Shown: positions 8,030 through 15,179 of the stretch, piece after piece
Layout of the letters: every line of letters starts with the position of its first letter
Position numbering within the stretch: position 1 is the first letter of the stretch
From: Proteobacteria bacterium ST_bin16
GTDB taxonomy: Bacteria; Pseudomonadota; Gammaproteobacteria; Burkholderiales; Nitrosomonadaceae
Assembly: GCA_002083595.1 (NCBI GenBank)
Contig: MSXT01000022.1
Location: forward strand, 1 to 16,734
DNA: 16,734 nt
Direction of reading: 5' to 3'
Translations under genes and position numbers: made by a program
The notes under the pieces: generated by a model
The model's database searches: none
What the model saw: the letters and a program-made list of their open reading frames with translations, nothing else
What the model was told of the DNA's origin: nothing

Positions 8030-8308
8030 AAAAATGCCTGTCATAATGGGACGACTCCAACTCCAGGCCATCGATTTCCAAGTCAAGCTCAACAGGCGCC
8101 GGTTTCCAATGAGCCATCATGTTCCGATGAAGAAAGAAACCAATCATCCCGCAATATTGATGATTAATTATCGAGTGGCGATGCATATATCATCGATACG
8201 CACGCGAATGCTGATTTGCCATGCTGTTTGCTGGGTTGAGCTTATTAGGTTTTATCGTGAGCCGGAAGAAAAATAACCTGAACGATTAAATTCGATTGAA
8301 TCTGAAAT
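8030..8308. other. Gap with no supportable gene
   Basis: About 280 bases lie between the transposase remnant and the terminator hairpin. It is moderately AT-rich. An 80-codon open frame on the plus strand (8034-8276) and a 62-codon one on the minus strand show no family motifs or Shine-Dalgarno. The right end of the IS3 element probably lies within the first part, but I cannot place its inverted repeat. Confidence 0.4.
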
Positions 8309-8342
8309 AAACCAAGCCCGCTGCACGAGCGGGCTTGGTTTT
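8309..8342 (-). terminator. Strong hairpin terminator after the ATPase gene
   Basis: A perfect 12-bp stem, ACCAAGCCCGCT (8311-8322) and AGCGGGCTTGGT (8328-8339), surrounds a 5-base loop. A/T pairs extend it by two. It has A residues on one side and TTTTATT on the other, so it can work in both directions. It lies 34 bases past the stop of the ExeA-like ATPase on the minus strand and fits a rho-independent terminator for that operon. It would also stop transcription entering from the transposase remnant. Confidence 0.88.
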
Positions 8343-8375
8343 ATTCAATCCTGACTGATATGCTTACAGAATTGG

Positions 8376-9590
8376 TCAAAAACCCATTAAATTACGAAGG
8401 CAATCAAGTACGCCCGAAGAATCGGAGCGATGGCAAAAGAAAAAAATACTGGCTATAAACGCAGTAATCGATAAAGCGAGGACTGCCATAGAAAGCATCA
8501 AGCCTTTCTGATCGTATTTAGCCTTGATCACTTTTGCAATATCGTCATACGAGGGTTCGGATAGTTCGATTTTTTCTTCTGGAATACTTAGAGGCTCATT
8601 GCGAACTTCCAGATTAATTTTCGGTTCGGTTTTTTTGACAGTATGCGCAGCGGCCTGAACTTTCTCAACAGCGGGTGGTGTTGATTCTTGCGCGACAGTA
8701 CCAGTTGCAGACGAGTGTGTTTCCTGATTCTTTCTTTCCCGGTTGTTGAGTAAAATAATGTAATGAAATACGTCGGTTATCATACCCATTCGTTGGGTAG
8801 CTTCATACACATCCTGAGCATCAACAATGGTTTTATTGCGCTCATACGCAACATTGAGCGATCGATCACAGAGTGAATTGATGGTCCGTGGTGTTCCCCC
8901 GGAACCGAACGCGATCGTGAGCGCTTCCCATCCGGTATCTGAAATGAGCTCAGGTGTTCCTCCTGCCACATGAATGCGATGTTTGATGTACTGCAACACC
9001 CGGTCGACATTCATCTTTCCGAGTGTTTCCAGTGCCGCGATCCGTTGCTTAAAGGGCGCCATCTCGGGACGGTTGATCTTTTCCATCAACTCTTCCTGAC
9101 CGAGCAGCAATAGCTGAATGAGTTTGGTTGAGCCTTCCTCAAGATTGTTGAGTAAGCGAATACCGTTGATCACGTCTTCCGTCATCAGATGGGATTCATC
9201 CATAATGACTAAGCATTTTTTTCCTTCCGCATTGATTCTTAGCAATGCATTCCGGATATCCCGCATCACGAAGGTTTTTTCTGCTGAAGTCGGCTGCACT
9301 CCAAGTTCCTGCGCCAGAAATAAATAAAGATCCGAGCTATTCGCGGGCGGTTCGGCCATCCAGATGAGCTTGATATTGTCGGGAAAATCAGACTTTATCA
9401 TCTGACTTAATGTTGTTTTTCCGGATCCGATCGGACCGGTGACAACAATCAAGCCACGTCCGCTGAGCAAGGAACCGGAAATTTGTTTACGAATCCGGGC
9501 ATGATCTCCATGATCATAAAAGAATAATGGATCCGGTACATTCTCGAATGGAAGTCGGTTGAGGTTAAAGTGCTGCGAGTACATATGCAT
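8376..9590 (-). CDS. ExeA/GspA-like AAA ATPase with C-terminal membrane anchor
   Basis: A 404-residue AAA ATPase of the ExeA/GspA type (also close to the PEP-CTERM/XrtA-associated ATPase group). The N terminus MYSQHFNLNRLPFENVPDP (family pattern FxLxxxPF..xPDP) is diagnostic. Walker A is GPIGSGKTT at 52-60, Walker B is CLVIMDESH at 126-134, and a sensor-like GGTPRTINSLCDRSL lies at 231-245. Residues about 285-350 are a low-complexity linker, and a single helix at about 364-386 (LMLSMAVLALSITAFIASIF) is followed by a short tail. In ExeA the helix leads into a peptidoglycan-binding domain; here there is none. Two starts are possible (9590 and 9584). The first overlaps the stop of the OmpA-domain gene as TAATG, so the two proteins are translationally coupled. 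Known ExeA helps assemble a secretin, but no secretion genes are nearby, so its role here is open. Confidence 0.88.
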   Translation of the reverse strand: MHMYSQHFNLNRLPFENVPDPLFFYDHGDHARIRKQISGSLLSGRGLIVVTGPIGSGKTTLSQMIKSDFPDNIKLIWMAEPPANSSDLYLFLAQELGVQPTSAEKTFVMRDIRNALLRINAEGKKCLVIMDESHLMTEDVINGIRLLNNLEEGSTKLIQLLLLGQEELMEKINRPEMAPFKQRIAALETLGKMNVDRVLQYIKHRIHVAGGTPELISDTGWEALTIAFGSGGTPRTINSLCDRSLNVAYERNKTIVDAQDVYEATQRMGMITDVFHYIILLNNRERKNQETHSSATGTVAQESTPPAVEKVQAAAHTVKKTEPKINLEVRNEPLSIPEEKIELSEPSYDDIAKVIKAKYDQKGLMLSMAVLALSITAFIASIFFFCHRSDSSGVLDCLRNLMGF

Positions 9591-10300
9591 TAATTAGCTC
9601 CCTCTTGCGGCAAAAGTTTTACTTCAACTCTGCGGTTTTTGGCTCTACCTTCTTCGGTATTATTGGAAGTTATCGGTTGTGTATCACCGTAACCATTAAC
9701 CGATATCCGGTCTTTCGGTATGCCGTGTAAAACCAATATATTGGCAATCGCCTTTGCGCGGCGCAAAGATAAATCCATATTGTCGCTGCCGGATTTACCT
9801 GTCGGTATATTGTCGGTATGACCTTCGATGAGAATACGGCTATTGGGATATGCGGATATTTCCTGCACTAGATTTTCAATCGCGGAATAAGCGACATCCT
9901 GTATCACATCTTGGCCTGAACGGAATGTCTTACCGCCGAATACTGTCACTGTGTGCGATTGAGTATCCGGATTGATCGCCTTAATACCGGCTATTTTATC
10001 TTCCGCCGTCGCCACTTTGTTTTCAAGCTGCGTGATGACTTCTTGCATTTCTTCAGCGAAAGCTTTATCGGCCTCCGAATCACCAGCTGCTTGTGTCACG
10101 GTATCCGTTACCGCAGGCGCCGCTGCAACGGAAGGGGCCGGGGTTGGTGCGGGTGGCGGCGCAGGAACAAACGCACTGTCGGGTTCATTATTTAAATAAG
10201 AATAAGAAGTTGTGTAACTCTGTAAATTCATAGCCTTATACGTAATGGAAGCCGATAAAGCAAAAAATATCACAGACAATCCAATAATAATTGAACGCAT
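9590..10300 (-). CDS. OmpA-domain peptidoglycan-binding protein with N-terminal membrane anchor
   Basis: A 236-residue protein. An uncleaved-looking hydrophobic segment lies at about 3-22 (no lipobox) and a Pro/Ala-rich linker at about 40-70. A charged helical, possibly coiled-coil stretch covers about 74-108, and a C-terminal OmpA domain about 117-232. The OmpA core shows ILIEGHTDNIPTG (157-169, with D163), LSLRRAKAIANIL (178-189, with R180/R181) and GRAKNRRVEVKLL (218-230). The Asp and Arg are the positions that hold the diaminopimelate of peptidoglycan in OmpA/Pal/MotB proteins. Topology resembles MotB-type proteins: inner-membrane anchor, periplasmic linker, wall-binding domain. It is the first gene of a two-gene operon with the ExeA-like ATPase, and may supply the wall-binding function that the ATPase lacks. 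Confidence 0.9.
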   Translation of the reverse strand: MRSIIIGLSVIFFALSASITYKAMNLQSYTTSYSYLNNEPDSAFVPAPPPAPTPAPSVAAAPAVTDTVTQAAGDSEADKAFAEEMQEVITQLENKVATAEDKIAGIKAINPDTQSHTVTVFGGKTFRSGQDVIQDVAYSAIENLVQEISAYPNSRILIEGHTDNIPTGKSGSDNMDLSLRRAKAIANILVLHGIPKDRISVNGYGDTQPITSNNTEEGRAKNRRVEVKLLPQEGAN

Positions 10301-10661
10301 GGGAAGTACTCGTTATATTGATTTTTAATGTGTTGCTGATGCCAACGAATGTTAACGGATATAAGCTGAAATATTTTAATGTATTGAAAGTTACTTTGCT
10401 CAGATGCAGCGGTTTAAACCAGATAGCATATTGTTTCTACACGTGAATCGTGTTCAGTTAATTAGGGGTAGTACATTACCTCTAATTTCATTGAATTGCA
10501 CAAATTTTTTATTGCTTGATGTTATGTTTATCGCATAACTCTTTACAAAAGAATGCTATGTTAGCAGATATCAATAGCCGGAAATGTTTTCGGTTTGAAT
10601 GGATGGACTCGAGAATACCACAGAAACAAACTCATTGTGTGCAATGAACCATTGAAAGGAG
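10301..10661. promoter_or_regulatory. Divergent regulatory region with several inverted repeats
   Basis: About 360 AT-rich bases separate the OmpA/ATPase operon (-) from the SPFH gene (+) and must hold promoters for both. Three inverted repeats are visible. Arms at 10460-10470 and 10477-10487 (AATTAGGGGTA/TACCTCTAATT, one mismatch, 6-base loop) form the first. GTTATG-N7-CATAAC at 10521-10539 is the second, and TGCTA-TGT-TAGCA at 10554-10566 the third. A weak plus-strand sigma70-like pair, TTGCTT (10512-10517) and CATAAC (10534-10539), would place the second repeat in its spacer. No repeat is followed by a T-run, so operators are more likely than terminators. Confidence 0.4.
10655..10661 (+). 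promoter_or_regulatory. Shine-Dalgarno that favours a GTG start for the SPFH gene
   Basis: AAAGGAG abuts the ATG at 10662 with no spacing, too close to serve it. The in-frame GTG at 10668 is six bases downstream, an ideal distance. The SPFH protein therefore probably starts at 10668 (MNQKSG...). Confidence 0.6.
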
Positions 10662-10667
10662 ATGGAT

Positions 10668-11561
10668 GTGAACCAAAAATCGGGCAGCAGTGTAATCGGT
10701 ACAGACGAACAGATCATTTCCGGCACCAACGGGTGGTTGATGGTGGTGGTATTGCTACCTGCGATATTGTTCGCGGTTTTTTTAGTGGCCACGCCGGGTG
10801 GGCCAGTCAAACTAATGGGTGGCGCGGCGTTGCTGGTGATTACGCTGTTCTGCTGCAAAGGATTATTCACGCTCGAACCTAATCAGGCAGCCGTCATGAT
10901 TTTTTTCGGCAGCTATGCCGGAACGGTTAATGAGAGCGGTTTTTTCTGGGTGAATCCGTTTTATAACCGGACTCGCGTGTCCTTACGGATCAATAACTGG
11001 AATACGCCGGTTCTGAAGGTCAACGACGAGCGCGGCAGTCCGATTGAGATTGCCGCCGTGATTGCCTGGCGGGTGCAAGATACCGCCCGGGCGGTGTTCG
11101 ACGTTGAAAGCACATTGAATTACTTGCAAATCCAAAGTGAATCCGCCGTGCGTCAAGTGGCCAGCAGTCACGCCTATGACGCTGCCGAAGGAGGGCAGCG
11201 CAAGAGCTTGCGCACCGATCTGGATGCCATTGCAGCGCTGTTGCGGGACTCTATACAGCAACACGTCGAAGTGGCGGGCATTGTGATAGAAGAAGCCAAA
11301 ATTGCCCATCTGGCTTATGCGCCGGAAATCGCCAATGCCATGCTGCGTCGCCAACAAGCGGAAGCGGTGGTACAGGCGCGTCAAAAGCTTGTCGATGGGG
11401 CGGTCGGTATGGTCGAAGTGGCATTGAAGAATCTGGAAGATAAAAAGATCGTTACGCTGACATCCGATCAACGTGCAGTGCTGGTCACCAACATGATGAC
11501 CGTGTTGCTATCGGAATCGGGTGCGCAGCCGGTGATTCAGATGGCGCAATCGACACAATAG
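10668..11561 (+). CDS. SPFH/band-7 domain membrane protein
   Basis: A 297-residue protein (299 from the alternative ATG at 10662) of the SPFH/prohibitin/flotillin superfamily, which forms oligomeric membrane scaffolds and often modulates proteases or lipid domains. Two hydrophobic segments lie at about 22-45 (WLMVVVLLPAILFAVFLVA) and 48-69. The band-7 domain follows at about 75-215: LEPNQAAVMIFFGSYAGT, then SGFFWVNPFYNRTRVSLRINNW, SPIEIAAVIAWRV, and DSIQQHVEVAGIVIEEAKIAHLAYAPEIANAM. The Ala/Glu-rich helix RRQQAEAVVQARQKLVDGAVGM is the usual flotillin-type coiled coil. It has a good Shine-Dalgarno for the GTG start. It stands alone: no NfeD, FtsH or HflK/C-type partner is adjacent. It is transcribed away from the OmpA/ATPase operon and may share regulation with it. 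Confidence 0.9.
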   Translation: MNQKSGSSVIGTDEQIISGTNGWLMVVVLLPAILFAVFLVATPGGPVKLMGGAALLVITLFCCKGLFTLEPNQAAVMIFFGSYAGTVNESGFFWVNPFYNRTRVSLRINNWNTPVLKVNDERGSPIEIAAVIAWRVQDTARAVFDVESTLNYLQIQSESAVRQVASSHAYDAAEGGQRKSLRTDLDAIAALLRDSIQQHVEVAGIVIEEAKIAHLAYAPEIANAMLRRQQAEAVVQARQKLVDGAVGMVEVALKNLEDKKIVTLTSDQRAVLVTNMMTVLLSESGAQPVIQMAQSTQ

Positions 11562-11691
11562 TGACCATCAACTGCTGTAAGTCAAGGTTGCAATCCAGGA
11601 GCCATTCGGTGAATGCTTTTTTTACCGCGAGCGTTAATACGATTGATTAAAAGTTCAAATGAGATAAAGAATTAGGTAATGTCATTCACGT

Positions 11692-11720
11692 TTGACTTTA
11701 ATTGGAGATATCGCTATATA
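11692..11720 (+). promoter_or_regulatory. Near-consensus sigma70 promoter for the lipoprotein gene
   Basis: TTGACT (11692-11697) and TATATA (11715-11720) are separated by exactly 17 bases. Transcription would start near 11727 and give a leader of about 70 bases before the lipoprotein ATG. This is the best promoter match I found in the window. Confidence 0.7.
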
Positions 11721-11798
11721 GTGAAATGCGGTATCGGCAATACTGATTCAATGCAGTAGCAATGCGAGTTTATCGACACTATAAAGGAGAATAACAGC

Positions 11799-13070
11799 AT
11801 GTCAGCGACCACAATCTTTTCAAAAAAATTTCATCGAACCCACAAACTGTTCCTTTGGAGCATGATACTTGTGCCATTTCTGATCTCGGGTTGCAGCATC
11901 GGCGATAAAATCGACAAGTTGACCGACAAAGTCAGTGATATTTCCGGTGATACCGTTGCTACGCTGGATAACGCCATCGATGCTCTGGACCGGAATTCCG
12001 CATCGTGGCAAGCGGTATTGCAAGACACTACGGCGAAGTTGACGAACGATGCGCAGTCCACCGTGCGTAATGAGATCTCGGATGTGCTGAATCGCAGCGT
12101 GGCCGCTACCGGCGATGAATTGCGCTGTAATGTGGATTTTATCGGTACGCGCGTGCGTCAGGCTTTGGTAAGGATTCGTGCGCGCTTGATGCATCAGGCA
12201 GTGCCGCCGGTTGAACCGGCGCTGTGTCATGTCGTGCCAGCCGCAGTGGATATGGCGCTGGATCCGAGCCGCCGCAACAAACTGGAGTTCTTTGGTTACG
12301 ATTTCGATACCACACCAATCAAGGTAACGCTGCATGACACCTCGAGAACACTGGATGTTTCTCCCGAATTGGATCGATTGACGCACTATCACATGACCCT
12401 CAATCTCGGCGCCAACGGTGTGCCTTTGTCCAAAACCAGCGATCGTCTCACGTTGGAATGGCAGAATCATCCTATTTCCAGCATCGCTGTCATTCAGCCC
12501 GCAACACCGGTATGCCGGGAAAAAACCGAAACCTATGCGCGTAATACCTATTTATCGCTCACACCGCCTCACACCCGAGGTGATAAGGAGTTCGGCGGTC
12601 ATGGCCCCGAAGTGTGGGCTAAAGCAACCTGGAGTATCCAAGGCTCGAACGTTAGCTTACGGCTTTGGATGAAAGCGCAAGAAACACGGAGCGATTGGAC
12701 GACTGCGGAAGGTGAGCGCAATGATATTTACTATACGGCTCCCCCCGGTTGGCGCATTGACAGTATCGTCGGCAGTTTGGAAAGCTCAGCGCACTACGTT
12801 GACACCGATCATAACGATGATCGTCAGGGCGGCGGCCCAAGTGGACCGGTGAAGGAATTCAAATTCCGCGGTGATCGTGATGGCGACGATGCCGGCAGTT
12901 ATACCGGGATGGATGTGACTTTCAATCCGTTGGTGGTGAAATTGGTCGAGGTGGCTAATTGCGCTCCAGCATCGGCGGTTAAATCCTTGCAAATCAAAGA
13001 CCAGCTTGCACCTTCCACCATCAAACGTCTGCAACCCATGATGTTGAAGTTGCAACCAGCGAAACCTTAG
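11799..13070 (+). CDS. Secreted lipoprotein of unknown function
   Basis: A 423-residue protein with a lipoprotein signal peptide: basic n-region (KKFHRTHK), hydrophobic core, and lipobox LISGC with C32. The residue after Cys is Ser, so outer-membrane sorting by Lol is expected. Residues about 33-105 are helical and polar (DKIDKLTDKVSDISGDTV...), probably coiled coil. About 165-240 looks like a beta-sandwich (LEFFGYDFDTTPIKVTL ... DRLTLEWQNHP). About 255-385 is a second beta-rich module with YLSLTPPHTRGDKEFGGHGP, AKATWSIQGSNVSLRLWMKA and DIYYTAPPGWRI, then the acidic stretches DTDHNDDRQGG and RGDRDGDDAGS, which could bind metal. I do not recognise a named family. AAGGAG at 11784-11789 precedes the ATG by nine bases. 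It is a single-gene transcription unit, with its own promoter upstream and a hairpin 10 bases downstream. Confidence 0.85.
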   Translation: MSATTIFSKKFHRTHKLFLWSMILVPFLISGCSIGDKIDKLTDKVSDISGDTVATLDNAIDALDRNSASWQAVLQDTTAKLTNDAQSTVRNEISDVLNRSVAATGDELRCNVDFIGTRVRQALVRIRARLMHQAVPPVEPALCHVVPAAVDMALDPSRRNKLEFFGYDFDTTPIKVTLHDTSRTLDVSPELDRLTHYHMTLNLGANGVPLSKTSDRLTLEWQNHPISSIAVIQPATPVCREKTETYARNTYLSLTPPHTRGDKEFGGHGPEVWAKATWSIQGSNVSLRLWMKAQETRSDWTTAEGERNDIYYTAPPGWRIDSIVGSLESSAHYVDTDHNDDRQGGGPSGPVKEFKFRGDRDGDDAGSYTGMDVTFNPLVVKLVEVANCAPASAVKSLQIKDQLAPSTIKRLQPMMLKLQPAKP

Positions 13071-13079
13071 TTATAGTTG

Positions 13080-13110
13080 AGCAATCACCGGTTTTGTGCC
13101 GGTGATTGCT
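13080..13110 (+). terminator. Hairpin after the lipoprotein gene, likely terminator
   Basis: A perfect 12-bp stem, AGCAATCACCGG (13080-13091) and CCGGTGATTGCT (13099-13110), encloses a 7-base loop. It starts 10 bases after the lipoprotein stop. It lacks a proper T-run, so termination may be incomplete; it would also protect the 3' end of the mRNA. Confidence 0.6.
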
Positions 13111-13226
13111 TGCAATGCATTCAATCGAAGCGCGAATAAATCAAGTCTCTGATTCACTCTCGCTTCTTCGCTTAAATATTCGATGGCTCTGCCAGAATCT
13201 CTGGGGAATACGATTGGTTTTTCCCC

Positions 13227-14846
13227 TTATAGATCGTGATGTGTTTTGGGGATTGTTTTCAAGTGGCTGCCGGTATGCGGTGCAACCGCATGCGTAACAC
13301 GCGGCGAAGTTTCTCCGCGATGTAAGGCAAAAATTTTGTTTTGCAGCATCTTGTCGGACACCGATACGCGGGCATGCTGGCGCAAATGCGCAACCCAGGA
13401 TTCGACCGTGAACATCTCGATGAATCGTCCATGATCCTCGACATCCTCGAAAAATCCCCATTGAATGGCGCCGTCGCGGCGGCGGGTTATCTCCAGTTCT
13501 TGCATCAACAAATAAAAAGCAGCGCGATCCGCATCGTCGATACGATACTCCAGTGTTACCAACACAGGGCCGTGACCGTGCGATACAGGAATCACCGGTG
13601 CGGGGTCAGCCCAATGACCGGATACCGTATAGTCATGGTGTTCGCCCAGATTGAGTTTGAACCGCGCCGTGATGGGGATCAACAGCAACGCCAAAAATCC
13701 TGACGCAGTCAAAGCTTCCGGCAGACCGACCATTTCCGCTGCCTGACCCCAGCTGAGCGATCCCGCGGCCATCGCACCGAAAACCACCATCTGAAAAATG
13801 GCGAGTCCGCGGGCACGAACCCAATCCGGTAACGCCATTTGCACGGAAACATTCAACAACGAAACCGCCATGATCCATGACACGCCGCCTGTAAATCCCG
13901 CGACCATGCCGGTCACCGCATGTCCGCCATAGGCAAACAACATGGAGCTCAGCGCGGTTACCGTTGTTGCTACTATCATGATTGTGTTTGCACTGAAGTG
14001 TTTTTTCATGACAGGAAGTAGAAATGCCCCGGATACTGCGCCAATACCCAGTGCAGTCAATAAAATACCGTAAAGGCTGGGGCCGCCTTGCAATGTATCC
14101 TTCGCGATCAGCGGCAGTAATGCCCAGTAAGCGGATGCGCACATGAAAAAAGCCAATGCATGAGTCAAGGTGTGGCGTAGCGGCTTGCTATGCAGGGCAA
14201 AGCGGATACCGGCACGCATGGCACCGGCCAAGCGTTCGCGCGGTAATGTATCGTCCTGGGTGGTACTCGCGCGCCACCATAACAGCGCTGCCGCGACGGC
14301 AAGATAGGAAATGGCATCCAGAAAAGCCGTCGCCACGGCACCGGCTGCGGCCAGAATAAAACCACCCAATGCCGGCCCGATGGCGCGGGCGATATTCATG
14401 CTGACGCCATTCAACACAATGGCGGAACTCAAGGTGTCGCGCGGCACAAGACGCGGCACGATGGCCTGCCATGCCGGCATGGCAAAGGCCGATCCGGTGC
14501 CGATGATGAAAGTAAACAGCAGCAGGGTCCAGGCATTAACGCTGCCGCTCCATAACAGTGCGGTAAAAAGCAGCAGCACCGCTGCCAGAAAGACTTGTGT
14601 GCATATCAGCAGTTTGCGGCGATCAAAAAGATCACCCAATGCTCCAGCGGGAAGGGCAAAAAGAAAAACCGGCAAGGTTGTTGCTGCTTGCACCATCGAT
14701 ATCATGAAAGGTGAGGGGGATAATTCGGTCATCACCCAGCCGGAAGTGACATTGAACATCCACGTACCGATATTTGAAACCAACGTCGCAATCCATAGCA
14801 CCGTGAAAATGCGATGTTTGAAGGGAGAAAACGCAGAGCCTGTCAT
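13227..14846 (-). CDS. MFS transporter with C-terminal soluble domain (MFS_3/EntS-like)
   Basis: A 539-residue inner-membrane carrier. Residues about 10-400 hold roughly twelve hydrophobic helices with MFS motif A (GALGDLFDRRKLL) at 68-80, and FAMPAWQAIVPRLVPRDTLSSAIVLNGVSMNIARAIGPALGG, the pattern of the MFS_3 'transmembrane secretion effector' group (PF05977) that includes the enterobactin exporter EntS. After the last helix, residues about 425-512 form a soluble alpha/beta domain (VLVTLEYRIDDADRAAFYLLM ... AIQWGFFEDVEDHGRFIEMF) resembling dimeric ferredoxin-like barrels. A polar His-rich tail completes the protein. Many MFS_3 members carry this extension. Substrate unknown; export of a small molecule is likely. 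ATG at 14846 precedes the conserved N terminus (FKHRIFTVLWIATLVSNIGTWM). It stands alone and is divergent from the microprotein gene. Confidence 0.9.
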   Translation of the reverse strand: MTGSAFSPFKHRIFTVLWIATLVSNIGTWMFNVTSGWVMTELSPSPFMISMVQAATTLPVFLFALPAGALGDLFDRRKLLICTQVFLAAVLLLFTALLWSGSVNAWTLLLFTFIIGTGSAFAMPAWQAIVPRLVPRDTLSSAIVLNGVSMNIARAIGPALGGFILAAAGAVATAFLDAISYLAVAAALLWWRASTTQDDTLPRERLAGAMRAGIRFALHSKPLRHTLTHALAFFMCASAYWALLPLIAKDTLQGGPSLYGILLTALGIGAVSGAFLLPVMKKHFSANTIMIVATTVTALSSMLFAYGGHAVTGMVAGFTGGVSWIMAVSLLNVSVQMALPDWVRARGLAIFQMVVFGAMAAGSLSWGQAAEMVGLPEALTASGFLALLLIPITARFKLNLGEHHDYTVSGHWADPAPVIPVSHGHGPVLVTLEYRIDDADRAAFYLLMQELEITRRRDGAIQWGFFEDVEDHGRFIEMFTVESWVAHLRQHARVSVSDKMLQNKIFALHRGETSPRVTHAVAPHTGSHLKTIPKTHHDL

Positions 14847-14935
14847 GGTCGCCGGTTACGCTCTGTCAGCAAAGCAGCCGCAGCCGATCGTCCAGGGATT
14901 GTCGTAGCCCGTCATCAGCCACTCAAGGGAGAACA

Positions 14936-14950
14936 ATGCATCTGATTTAA
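14936..14950 (+). CDS. Putative four-codon leader peptide (MHLI)
   Basis: ATG-CAT-CTG-ATT-TAA has one of the strongest Shine-Dalgarno sites in the window (AAGGGAG, 14925-14931, four bases before the ATG). Its TAA overlaps the ATG of the following 57-codon frame as TAATG. Such an arrangement can deliver ribosomes to the second start by translational coupling. It is inferred from sequence; it may instead be a relic. Confidence 0.3.
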   Translation: MHLI

Positions 14951-15123
14951 TGACTGTCATGGTATGGGAGTCCATTCAAGCAGTTAACCACAATATTAAG
15001 AAATACGAATGGGTGTTTATGTACTATACAGCATTCCTGGCACTTCTCATTTTCTTGGTCTTAAGTTGTGTTTACCGGTTATCCGCAGTAGTGCAACCGC
15101 TGTGCGCACGCAATCCGGCATAA
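14950..15123 (+). CDS. Putative 57-residue single-helix membrane microprotein
   Basis: An open frame from ATG at 14950 to TAA at 15121-15123 encodes 57 residues. A polar N terminus (MTVMVWESIQAVNHNIKKYE) is followed by one hydrophobic helix, YTAFLALLIFLVLSCVYRL at about 26-44, and a short basic/Cys-containing tail. In-frame ATGs at 14959 and 15019 are alternatives; the last would give a 34-residue form with a lipobox-like LVLSC. It lacks its own Shine-Dalgarno close to 14950 and may depend on coupling to the four-codon leader. It fills the otherwise empty gap between the MFS and DUF1993 genes. Function unknown; possibly not a real gene. Confidence 0.4.
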   Translation: MTVMVWESIQAVNHNIKKYEWVFMYYTAFLALLIFLVLSCVYRLSAVVQPLCARNPA

Positions 15124-15179
15124 TCATGAGATACTGAATGCCACAACATCACACTCAATTATTAACAGGAAAATATTTT

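Noticed and set aside
8034..8276. 80-codon plus-strand open frame after the transposase remnant
   Set aside because: No Shine-Dalgarno, no motif, odd composition, and it sits in an area of decay. Not enough to call a gene.
11820..12470. 216-codon minus-strand open frame opposite the lipoprotein gene
   Set aside because: The sense gene has a promoter, Shine-Dalgarno and lipobox. The antisense product has wrong-frame composition and no domain.
13203..13226. GGGGAA/TTCCCC hairpin directly after the MFS stop, considered as a terminator
   Set aside because: The stem is only six base pairs with a 12-base loop and no T-run; too weak to annotate.
14311..14907. 198-codon plus-strand open frame opposite the MFS gene
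   Set aside because: Antisense to well-supported membrane helices; no recognisable domain and no ribosome site.
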